This document shows positions 10,257 through 19,688 of a DNA stretch of 64,000 bases, piece after piece. The position numbers were made by a program, and so were the translations under genes. Each line of letters opens with the position of its first letter. The stretch's first letter is position 1. Source of the stretch: Tilletiaria anomala UBC 951 (taxonomy: Eukaryota > Basidiomycota > Exobasidiomycetes > Georgefischeriales > Tilletiariaceae); assembly GCF_000711695.1 (NCBI RefSeq), contig NW_013547017.1:308844-372843 (forward strand), in the 5' to 3' direction. The notes under the pieces are model-generated. The model was not told the DNA's origin. It saw only the letters and a program-made list of their open reading frames with translations, and did not search any database.

Positions 10257-11930
10257 ATGATCATCTTGTATCAGCATCCTGAATACACACCAGGGCCGCG
10301 GCAGCCGCTCATCCCTTCCGCAGCCGAGCCCGCTTCGACATTTCAAGCGCCAGGCGGTCGCCGAATCGTCCACAAAGCCGACGGTAGGTCCTCTTGCGTT
10401 TACCGATATTGGCCCAACCACACCGTGCTGCTGGCAGCAAGCGAAAGCGGCAACGAATGTGCCTGTATCAAGAGAGTTACACTTGAGGACCAGCCACGAC
10501 CGCATGATGTCAAGAAGGAGGTTGCTTTTTTGAGACGTATGAAGTCGGCATGGGTGCGTTGATGGCTCCGGTGATCGATGCTTAGGCATGGGAATGCACG
10601 TGAGAATTGACGAAAGATGACGGCTGTTTGGAATTACAGATACCGACCTTGCTGGCGGCCGTGGAGGAAGAGGTGGATTTCATGACCACTACCGTGTCCC
10701 TGCTAATGCCATGGTTTGAGTGGACGCTGGATGACGTTTTGAATGACTCTTCCACATTGCCTTCATCGCTGCGAGCCGCAGCTCGCCTTCCTCCGCTGTC
10801 TGCTTCGCCGCAGTCAGGCGCAGGCAACGATCAGCCTCGTACCCTCGCCCAGTACGTCAATCAGGCGCAAAGCTTATCGCACCAGCTCTTCTCTGCACTT
10901 GCATACCTCCACGACGAGGCGCGCGTAGCTCATCGTGATATCAAGCCATCAAACATTGTCCTCGCACGCAAGTCTTCTTCCTCGTCTCCTTCATTTTGCA
11001 ACGAGTACAATCTCAAGCTGATCGACTTTGGCACAGCCGAAAATCTATCCGGGTGCGCTACTTCGTCTACTTCTCGGCCATCAACGCAATACCTCCATGC
11101 AAATGCGTCCCCTGACGACTCAACATCAGCGTCCTCACGCCGGAGCATGACCGCGCAGCTAGGCACAACCGTATTTCGGGCGCCCGAGCTGCTCTTTGCA
11201 CCAAAGGATGGCTATGATGCGACCAAGGTAGACATTTGGGGCGCTGGCTGCATCGTATCCATGTTCTTCACCGCCTTCGTTGGTGTCGTGGCCCACGCCA
11301 GTGGGGAAGACGCAGGAGGCGACTCAGCGTCCATTTCCGATGATGAAGCAGACCCCAGCTGGCGAAGCTCAAGGGATTCGCCCGACTTCAAATCCCCGTT
11401 TGGTCGTGTTCCGGACTCGCCGAAAGGTTCAGAGGACACGTTGGAACTCGACAAAATCGGCCAGTCGCCAAGCTTCAGCTCAGAGGTCGACAAGCCACGC
11501 GTCAGTTTCAAGCGTAAGAATCTGTTTCATTTAGATTTCATGGGCGAGATTCCACTCGCAGCGAGTATATTTCAGCTTAAAGGATTGCCTGAACAGATAG
11601 CGGATTGGCCAGTCAGTACTCCAGTATGCCCCTTCTCGTCAGTAGAGGCGCAGTCAGCTGACTAAATGCTGGCGACTTGCTTCACCATTTCTTCAGGAAG
11701 CGCAAAGTTTCCAACCGCCGTTATCGCGCATGCCTTTCCGTCGCTCGGCTGCAGAAGCCATTTGGACGCGACTTCCCATCGCAGCTGAGCTCATCGACTC
11801 GTCCGCGGCGGGCACAGCCACAAGGCACAGCGTTCAGCTTACCGTAGAGGGAGTGGAGCGATGTACGGCGCTCAGCGCAAGTATGCGGCCGCGTGCACAT
11901 GACCTCGCGCAGCTTCTGGATAGGGATTGA
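10257..11930 (+). CDS. Divergent CDK/CMGC-like protein kinase
   Basis: Exons 10257-10553, 10640-11611 and 11697-11930 join in frame. Visible kinase motifs: the ATP-site lysine in ACIKRV, alpha-C glutamate in VKKEVAFLRRM, catalytic loop VAHRDIKPSNIV, DFG in LIDFGTAENL, activation-segment end TTVFRAPELLFAP, and the helix F region ATKVDIWGAGCIVSMFF. A glycine-rich loop is weak (DGRSSCVYRY). After helix F there is an acidic, Ser/Asp-rich insert of about 75 residues (SGEDAGGDSASISDDEADPS and onward). The segment GLPEQIADWPEAQSF and the last exon resemble the end of CDK-type kinases. A Csk1/Cak1-like CDK-activating role is possible but only inferred. The first exon may start further upstream. Confidence 0.7.
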
Positions 11931-12032
11931 TGTTTCCGGTGGGTTTGCATGCCGGTGTATAGAAGGTTGTTTCCTGTAGCATACATTGATGACGTGAGAA
12001 CTCATTTTTGCGATGAATCACGCCCTCGCGTT

Positions 12033-13079
12033 TTAGAGGATGAAAGGGAACATAGACTTCCTCCCCCGTGGGTAGTCCTTGAACTCCTTGCGGTAGTTGC
12101 GGTGCTTCTTGAGCGCCCAAATGAGCATTTGGCCCACTGACACGGCGGAGAAAATCAGTGCTGCCGGGTTCAGCGTCATGACTGTGACCGCTGCCCAAGC
12201 AATGCTCTGTTGAAAAGAAACAGATTGGTTCATCAGGTGTAAGCCAGTTGTATCTATGACCGGAGCATGAAAAACGGGACGCACCTCGAACAAGTAGTTC
12301 GGGCAGCTAACGAGCTCGAAAGCAAAACCCCTTGGGATCTTGCGCTGCTTTGTGCCCTTGGGTCGAAGGTTGCTGAGCATCATGTGGCAGCGGAGGTTGC
12401 ACAATTCTGCGATGGCCCATACGCCTACGCAGGCATTCAAGAATCCGTCTTGTGCCTGAATCGTGCCCTTCACTGCACTTGCCGATGACCAGGGACCGTA
12501 CACACCACCAGCAAGGAGGAGCCCAGAGAGGACCCAGTAGTGGAAGGAGTTCTTGAAAATGTTGAACATCGGCATCGTCGCATTCGAAAAGCGGTGGACG
12601 AAGAGAGTTTCCAACTCTCGCTTGGCATAGTGAGCAAGCACCATGACGAGCACGTATTGTTGCATCTTGGAGTGTTGGAAGTTCTTCCCGTAAATGGCTG
12701 GTCCATAGAGATATATGAGAGGATGGATGAAGAGCGGCCCAAAGTATTCGGTTAAGAATACTGTCTTCCATGCGATCTGAGGACCGAGGTCTTTCAGTTG
12801 GATAGTATCGCCGGGCACAACTCCCCCAGAGTTAAGCTGCTTGTCATCGTCCAGAAGCGGTTTGTTGTCCGAATTTGTCAAACGCTGGCGAGAGGGAGAT
12901 AGGTAGCCGACCTTGTCATTGATCGCAGCTTTGAGATCGGCAACCGTGGGCGAATCGGTTGGCAGCTCGAGCGTCAACGGGAAGACAGATGAGGTGCTCT
13001 GCCGACCAGTAGGCTTTTTGCTCGTGCGCTTGACTACAGTCACTTTGAACGTCATTGCCGATGCTTGATAATGGTCCAT
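12033..13079 (-). CDS. TSC13: Very-long-chain trans-2-enoyl-CoA reductase
   Basis: Catalyses the last step of each very-long-chain fatty-acid elongation cycle, reducing trans-2-enoyl-CoA with NADPH in the ER membrane. Residues about 10-100 form the ubiquitin-like N-terminal domain (FKVTVVKRTSKK to PGDTIQLKDLGPQ). The steroid 5-alpha-reductase-like membrane domain follows, with TEYFGPLFIHPLIYL, YAKRELETLFVHRFSNATMP, KNSFHYWVLSGLL and the conserved end PRGRKSMFPFIL. Exons 13079-12285 and 12206-12033 flank a 78-nt intron (GTGCGT to AACAG) that keeps the frame open, so an unspliced reading would add 26 spurious residues after SCPNYLFE. It lies 635 bases from an ELO elongase on the same strand. 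Confidence 0.9.
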   Translation of the reverse strand: MDHYQASAMTFKVTVVKRTSKKPTGRQSTSSVFPLTLELPTDSPTVADLKAAINDKVGYLSPSRQRLTNSDNKPLLDDDKQLNSGGVVPGDTIQLKDLGPQIAWKTVFLTEYFGPLFIHPLIYLYGPAIYGKNFQHSKMQQYVLVMVLAHYAKRELETLFVHRFSNATMPMFNIFKNSFHYWVLSGLLLAGGVYGPWSSASAVKGTIQAQDGFLNACVGVWAIAELCNLRCHMMLSNLRPKGTKQRKIPRGFAFELVSCPNYLFEVRPVFHAPVIDTTGLHLMNQSVSFQQSIAWAAVTVMTLNPAALIFSAVSVGQMLIWALKKHRNYRKEFKDYPRGRKSMFPFIL

Positions 13080-13713
13080 AAGCTACTGGAGCGAAATGGC
13101 AACTGGCACAAATGGAAGAAAGCTGAACAGACCGATGGATGAATGCCTCCATGACCCAGGTTCTCATCATCTCTCCTTTGCCTGGCTGGAAGCACCTTCA
13201 TTTGATTGCCACCGCTTAGGCCGCAGGCCCCCAAAGGTTTGGGGTTCCACGCAATCCACCAGTGTTAATCGGTGCAACATGGTCTATGAGTCGTTGGCCA
13301 TCTATCGACGTGTCCCCAACTCACTGATCTGCACGCTGGTGGCTGGCAATCAAAGAGGCTCGCATTCAAATCCACCCATCGGGTTCGCTGCTTCGCACAT
13401 GGCAGTGTCGCCAGATGCCATTGCCGGTTTGTCCTTGGCTATTCAACTAGAGCTCTTTGTCGCCTTGCTCCCGACGCGAATCTCCGTCATGCGGGCTGGG
13501 CCCAATTGGCGTATATATAGGTGTGTGCAATGGCCTGATTGCGAGCTGGAAGGTCTTGATACAAAGTATGTTACAAGTACACGCTGTGTGGTTAAACAAA
13601 AAAAGCATGGCTAAATCCGAATATGGTAAATGTATTGGTGCGGCTGGATGAGTTGGCATGGACGGTCGTTGAGAGAGTGTGCGCCGCAGATCGCCCCGTC
13701 ACAATGGCTCGCT
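13080..13713. other. Intergenic region between ELO and TSC13
   Basis: Holds the 3' end of the ELO gene and the promoter of TSC13, both on the minus strand. No protein domain or RNA gene recognised; open frames here are not supported. Confidence 0.4.
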
Positions 13714-15196
13714 TCACTGCGACTTTTTGGTCTTCAAGTTGGCCTTGATGGCAGGACCGCCCTCATGCTCACCAACCTGCTTGACTCTGTAGCTCCTGAG
13801 GTAGAAGCGCACGAATAGCAGGATGAGCGGAAGCAGGTATACGACGTTGAGCAGCACGGCGAAAGCCTGGCCTGTCGAAGCGCAACAGCTGACAGTTCCT
13901 GCCTCATTGTGGGTCGCAGCATACAGCAAGCCGTCGCGAAGAAGAATTGAAGGCGTCGTCGCAGGGACCGCAGTGGAGGAAGAGTGCGAGGCATGGGTCG
14001 ACGTATTGCTGCTTCCGCTTGCGCTCACAGTGCCGAGGGTGAGGAGGTAGTTGCGCATCTGTGCGGTGAAGGAATTGGTATCTCCCAGCGCCGCTGTAAC
14101 AGTCTCGCTCTTCAACACTTCGCGCAAATTTTGGTAGGATCGGCTGGACAGTATGCCCTCCAGATCACCGATCGATGGGAGTGCCCCAGATGGGTAGGCG
14201 GTGGGAGAGTAGCTCACGAAGAGGGACAGCGAGGCGATGAAGCAGCCGACGACCAGCTGCGTGATCTGCGCTGTTGTCATGCTCTTCTTCAGGGCACTTG
14301 CAAAGGGAAGGCGGAGTGTGGACAGCGTGTAGTAGCTGTACATAAGCGCTACAAAGATAGCGCATGATGCGGTGGTCAGCACCGGTGCGAGTACCATTTT
14401 GACAGCTGAAAACCAGGCTCACTGTGGATGGCGCCGTTGAACATCGAGAAGATGAAAATTGCGCTGCGTAGGGTGGAGTCGATCAGTTTTAAAGGGCCAT
14501 AGATAGGCTCGTTATTGTTCGATGACACACCTTGCTGAATAACGAACGCCTGACCACATGGCAGCGATAGCGCCAGCGTGGTGGTAGCTCTGGAGATTTG
14601 AGACCTTCTTACCCTTCAGGATGAGAATGATGCTATCGAAGATCTCGTAGTATTTGCCTATAGCAAGAGGATATCGCAAAGTATGCTGTCAGAAGACAGG
14701 AGAACCGACATCATGGGTATACAGGAAACTCACTGATGTAGAACCACCAGAGAATACCGCCGAGTCCGGTAGGATCATGCGTTGGCACAGTGCAATACGC
14801 GTTGCCAAGGCCTTGGAGTCCTCCCTGGGTGGCGCCATGCCAAAAGTAAGGGACGACACGAGTGAATGTACCCCAGAACGCCCATGCCGAGAAGACGGCA
14901 AGGGCAGCATTGTGCGCGAGCACCAGGTTGCTCAGGATCTTGCTACCCTTGATGTAGTCCTTGGGTGGAGGGGCTTCACCGCGTTTATTCTGTGCGATGC
15001 GACGCTTGAGGCGACTGTTGGCCGTTTTGGACATGAGCAGGTACAGGGCACCGATGGCAACGGGCGTCCATGCTGACATGGAAAGCTCGAAGACTTGTCG
15101 CGATACGAAGATGCCATGTGGGTATGCCGGGTATGGCTGCGTCGCTAGACGCGAGATTGTCGATACGCTAGGAAAATCGAGTGGATACGAAGGCAT
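13714..15196 (-). CDS. ELO-family fatty-acid elongase (3-ketoacyl-CoA synthase)
   Basis: Condenses malonyl-CoA with acyl-CoA in the ER, the first step of very-long-chain fatty-acid elongation. The ATG at 15196 has an excellent context (GCCGCCACC before ATG). Exons are 15196-14734, 14657-14531, 14463-14423 (41 nt) and 14348-13714. Spliced motifs: KRGEAPPPKDYIKGSKILS, LVLAHNAALAVFS, LWWFYISKYYEIFDSIILIL and KGKK, SNLQSYHHAGAIAAMWSG (the QxxHH-type histidine box), IFSMFNGAIHTLMYSYYTLS. Several hydrophobic helices follow. The loop between the last helices is Ser/Thr-rich. The C-terminus KTKKSQ fits a KKxx ER-retrieval signal. The exact yeast counterpart (ELO2 or ELO3) cannot be told. Confidence 0.88.
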
Positions 15197-15331
15197 GGTG
15201 GCGGCGTGAAGGCACAAACGGGCGCGACTTTCGCCGGTTCTTCGAGCTGCACCTTGGGAATCAGGCCTGATTAGGTGTGGTAGGATACGAACAAGCTTTG
15301 AGATGCGACCTGTATGCCACCTATATGCTCC

Positions 15332-15347
15332 TAGATATATATATATA
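15332..15347. repeat. TA dinucleotide repeat
   Basis: A run of about eight TA units upstream of the ELO elongase gene; it may be a simple microsatellite or part of the promoter. Confidence 0.6.
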
Positions 15348-16349
15348 TGGATGTCCGACGTCTGCAGTACATTTCAATGACAAACCCAGCAATGCTGTCC
15401 GACGGCCATCAGTGTCCAGCGTGCTCCAAAGCGGATGAGGCCGCAGCGCTAAACGCAGCTGTAGACTTTGCGACCTGCGACTTTGCATGGGCCCCGAGAA
15501 CAAAAGGATTCCAATGAATCTAGGCAAAGCGGGAACCGCAAAAGCCGTTTCCCCAACACACCGAAAAAATTCATCCATCATCCGGTGACCGAAGCGCAAC
15601 TTCGCCCGAGGGCCGATCGGCTCAGAGATCAGTTGTGAGCTTTTGCAGCTGCAGCAGTGGCACAAAGCGCGGAACAGGAGCTTTTGGTGCCTGAGTGAGC
15701 GTTGAATTTAGCTGTGGCTTCTCTCTGCACTTCTCCTCTGGCAGCACAAAGCAGAGCACGAATGAGGGCAAATCACAACCCTCTGGAATCCATCGCAGTA
15801 TTCGTACATGGTACAAGCATATGCTTGCATTTCGATATCAATCACTTGTTGTACGGGTCACGGTGTCAGCGCTGGTCGCTAGCCCCTGCACTAATGTCTG
15901 CAGGAACCTGGAGAGGGCCTGAGAGGTCTGCCTCTGGGATCAAGCGGCCATGCTTGATCGTTTGGTTGATGAGCGTGAGCAATGATCCTTTCTACCTTGG
16001 GCGTTTTGGGCCCTGAGAGATAGGCGTTGAGATGGGACTTCCTGCCTTTGATGATTGCTCGTTGGTAGTCTTTGGCAGCTCCCCCATTCGAACGGCCAAC
16101 AGCCGCCAGCGAGTCGCGCAATGGTGAACAAAGGCTTGGAAAGCTGATGAGGTACTAGAATACCGGATTGGCAGGTACTGGTTTACATGCACTTATGTGT
16201 ATATTGTATGTATGCATATGTGAACGGGAGGCTGTCGGTCAAGTGAGCATTCTTGCTCGTAGCGAAAGAAACCTCCGAACAAACAAAAACTTCATGGCAG
16301 AAATGTTGAAAGTTCTAATTGCCGAGGGCCTGCGGAGACCCATGTCATC

Positions 16350-16386
16350 CATCTACATACATACATACATACATACATACATACAT
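16350..16386. repeat. CATA tetranucleotide microsatellite
   Basis: About nine tandem CATA units, just beyond the 3' end of the HET-C-like gene. Likely length-variable between strains. Confidence 0.85.
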
Positions 16387-16466
16387 AGTTGCAGCACTGC
16401 TATAGGCTCCAACGCCTTGCTTGTATGACATTCCAAAACGCCCACAGTTGGACGCATAGACGCCTA

Positions 16467-18976
16467 TCAATACCCTCCGCCATACCCGCCTCCATATCCG
16501 CCGCCGCTTCCATACCCATGCTGCTGCTGACCCCCATATTCTGGGCCGCCACCGGCGTGCGGCGGACCAGGTGGGGGAGGCTGCTGGTGGAAGTTGCCTG
16601 GTTGCGGGTATCCGGGGTATGCCTGGTCAGGCATGCCGCCGTACTGTGGCTGTGGCAGCGGTGGGTAGCCCGGCGAAGAGTACGACGGCATCTCCCTCGG
16701 CGGCGGGCCTTGAGGCGGCGGGGCATAGTGCGGCTGCTCTTGCGGGAAGCCAGGCGCACCGCTGCCGCTACCCTCGGTGCCACCGTAGCCGCCATAGCCA
16801 TGCGCCCCGCCTCCTTCGCTGCTGTTGCCGCCGAAACCTTCGCTGCGCCCCATCGCGCGTTCATCCAGATCCCTGCGTCCGAGGAAGCTGGCAGCCTGCG
16901 GCGGGATGAAGCCCGATGTCGCCTGCTGCAGCTTGCCACCAAGGTAGTTTTGCGCCTGCCCGGCCATCATGTGTCCAAAGCCACCGCCTGCACCGCCGGG
17001 GATGCTACTCTGATTATTATTGTTGTTGTGATGACCACCACCGCTGCCGCCGCCGTGTGAGTGCGCCTCTGCCTTGCCCGAACGCGTATTGGTGTGGTTG
17101 CGCACATTGTGCTTGTCAAGGCGCCTGATTTCGTTTGGATGCTCGCGCGCCCAGCACTCCATGTAGTCCATGATCTCCCTCTGCACGGGTGCCATGTTCT
17201 GCGGGTTGAGGTAGAACGGGTGGAACATGGACGCAAGGCACGTGTCCGCCGAGTGCGTCGCATCCATGCTGTCGTCGTCCCACGCCTTAACCACGAGCTT
17301 GGCGGCGGCCCGCGTGGTGATCTGCGCGACGTTACCGGCAACCTCGTTGAGGATAAGCCCAAAGTGGTCCTTCGAGAGCATGCTGTGCGTCGGATCCGAC
17401 GCGTTGGGGTTGTCGAACACTTCGTACTGATCCTCGTTGTCAATGATAGCCGAGCTGCCGGCGTGCAGGCCGCCCAACGCTTGCTGGACAAGCGGCGTGA
17501 CGAACGGCTCGAGCATGCTGTAGATAAATACGTTGACCGCGTTGCTTATCGTCTCGACGAGCGAGTTGAGAACGGGAATGCGGTCGATGGTTGCCTCGAT
17601 GCTCTTCATTATGCGATCGCGCAGGGAGAGAATGCGCCACAGGTTCTTGTACATCTCCTGCGGACTCAGCTGCGAAGGGTCTTGCGATGGGCCACGAGAG
17701 ACGCTCTCGATGTCGCGGCTGACGCTGGCGCCATTGTCGCCGCCCAGACCACCAGGCACCTTGCCAAGCACGGATATCAGATTCCCAACCGCATCTCCGC
17801 CTTCGCTGCGCGAGCGTTGGGCTTTCGCATTCGACACCTTGTCAGAAAGGTCGGAGATAGATGCGCTTGAGAGCTTGTCGGATGCCTCGCCGAGCAGAGA
17901 ATGCATGAAATCGCTCGAGCCGAACGTGCCAGTCACGAGCGGTGCAATCGGCCCCATAGGACTCTGGACACGGACATTGTCCCCAACGTGCAAGAACACA
18001 TCCCTGTGTCCGAGCTTATAGAGCGCCAGCTCGCAGAAGTCTGCCGAGGGAGCCAAACAAAAGTTGAGCTCGGGCGCGGGTGCATGCGAGAAAGGGATAA
18101 ACTTACTTGAATGTGCGGCAAAATCTTCCAAGGTGTGCAATGCTTGCCCCAGGAGGCGGTAAGCCTCGAAGAGCTCTTCGTTGCTCCCGCTTCTCCTGGC
18201 CCGGCGACCCATCTCGATGGTGCGGATAAGCGTCTTTTTAACGACAGCACTGGTGGTATCCCAGGTTCCGGTCTCGTTGGCAATGTAGTTCTTCATGCCA
18301 CTGCGCGGATCGATCTCCAGCTCACGAGGATCGCAAGGCCCGCGAAGGCGCGAGTCGAATTGTCGGGCGTCTTTGCCTTCTGCATAGCCTTTGGGATTAT
18401 CGATGTGCTCTTGCGTCGAGTAGACGGACAGCCGCTCATCGGTGACTTCGAATTCTTCGGTGACGTAACCAAAAGCGAGGAAGCCTGAAAGCAGAGAGCA
18501 AATCCTATTAGGAAAGGGCTTCCGAGGCGCAGATTGAGAGCAAGGTGACCTTACCTAGAACCATGACGATGTTGAGGATGGTCTGCTTGGAAAGCTTCTC
18601 GAGCGCACCGACATCCATCGCTTGCGAGCTAGAGCGAAATCGGCGAGGTGAACGTCAGCGCGCTATGCAACGACGAAGAGATGTAGAACGGACGCTCGCG
18701 CGCTTACTAGTCTCTGAGCCAGTTGCCAAAGTAGACCCGCTTGATGTCAAGGCCGGTGAACTTGCTGCCACGTCCCAGCAGTCCGCCAGACTTTTTGGCA
18801 ATCTCTGCGAGGACATCCTCGAGGTCACCATGGCGAAAGGCCTTGCCTTCCAAGTACGCCCACGAGGGGATGTTTCCGGCACCAAACGCAGCTGCCTGTT
18901 GCAGCGAGCTAAGGGCCACGACTGCGAGGATGGCCAACAGGACTGCGAGGCGTGGACGCGAGAGGAGCATCGTCAT
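16467..18976 (-). CDS. HET-C family secreted protein
   Basis: Belongs to the Het-C (heterokaryon incompatibility) family, secreted glycine-rich proteins; one Neurospora member controls vegetative incompatibility, while most members have no known role. Exons are 18976-18708, 18628-18555, 18484-18107 and 18040-16467, all in-frame joins (for example AHSNFCELALYKLGHRDVFL across the last). Residues 1-30 are a signal peptide (LAVLLAILAVVALSSLQQ). Family segments include IPSWAYLEGKAFRHGDLEDV, VYFGNWLRDYSQAMDV, TLEDFAAHSNFCELALYKLG and GHRDVFLHVGDNVRV. The last 150 residues are Gly/Pro/Tyr/Gln-rich and end in GGGYGGGYGGGY. That tail resembles prion-like low-complexity sequence; its function is unknown. 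A 66-nt intron is readable in frame if unspliced. Confidence 0.88.
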
Positions 18977-19688
18977 CTTGCACGTTGTGCTTGAAGGGAA
19001 AGAGGAGGGGGGACGTGCGATCGGGGAGGAGGGATGTGCTGATTCACCGCCCACCCCGTGCTTGTGCTTTATGAGCGTCTTCCCCAGTTAGAGGTTGCGA
19101 GGTGTGTGTGTGTGTGTGTGGGTTGTAGGCTGTGCCGTTGGCCGTCTGTGCTTGTAGCGTAGCGAAGCGCAGCATTGTGGGGAGAGAGATGATGGTCCGT
19201 GTGGCTTGTGCGCGCTGTGGCATCACTGACTCAGCGCTGCCAGCGGGCAAGGCTTTGTTCCTTTAGGGCAGCGTGCGGGCTGTGCTCAAATTCCGTGTCA
19301 TTTCCGTGGCTGTGCTGATGAAACATGATCCATCATGCATGTGCCACCCCGGGCCGCGTGATCTGAAACCCAGTGAAGTGCAGTGGCCCGTGCAAGCAGA
19401 GCTATATGAGAAAGAAAAAAAAGCACAATTCTCTCCCCCCAAATTAGGGTTGTGAGACTCATCCTAAAATCTGTATAAGCTGGCCTGTAAGTGGAGATGC
19501 CATGGGGACAACGAGTTTGAACTTCGAGCGTATCTGGCACCACCCCTCCTGCCCGCGCGAGTGGCGACCTGCGAGCTGCATCGGACAGGAGATGGTTGCT
19601 CTGTTGCATCTGCGCTGCACGACTGCAGGGGCCACGCAGCGACCAGCGATGCAGCTTGCGGGAAAGTGCGACAGCGGTCGGCTGAACC
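18977..19688. promoter_or_regulatory. Divergent promoter region, HET-C-like gene and F-box-like gene
   Basis: About 700 bases between two divergent genes. It contains a GT dinucleotide run near 19103-19120 and an A-rich tract near 19405-19420. No gene recognised. Individual control sites cannot be assigned. Confidence 0.4.

Larger units (their letters stand above)
15197..16466. other. Intergenic region with simple repeats
   Basis: About 1.27 kb between the ELO promoter and the 3' end of the HET-C-like gene. It holds a short TA run near 15333-15347 and a CATA tetranucleotide repeat near 16350-16386. No gene recognised. Confidence 0.4.

Noticed and set aside
13096-13614. 172-codon plus-strand frame upstream of TSC13
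   Set aside because: No recognisable domain; it lies in the promoter and 3' region between two minus-strand genes.
16389-17060. Plus-strand frames opposite the HET-C-like gene
   Set aside because: They are shadows of the Gly/Pro/Tyr-rich tail on the minus strand.
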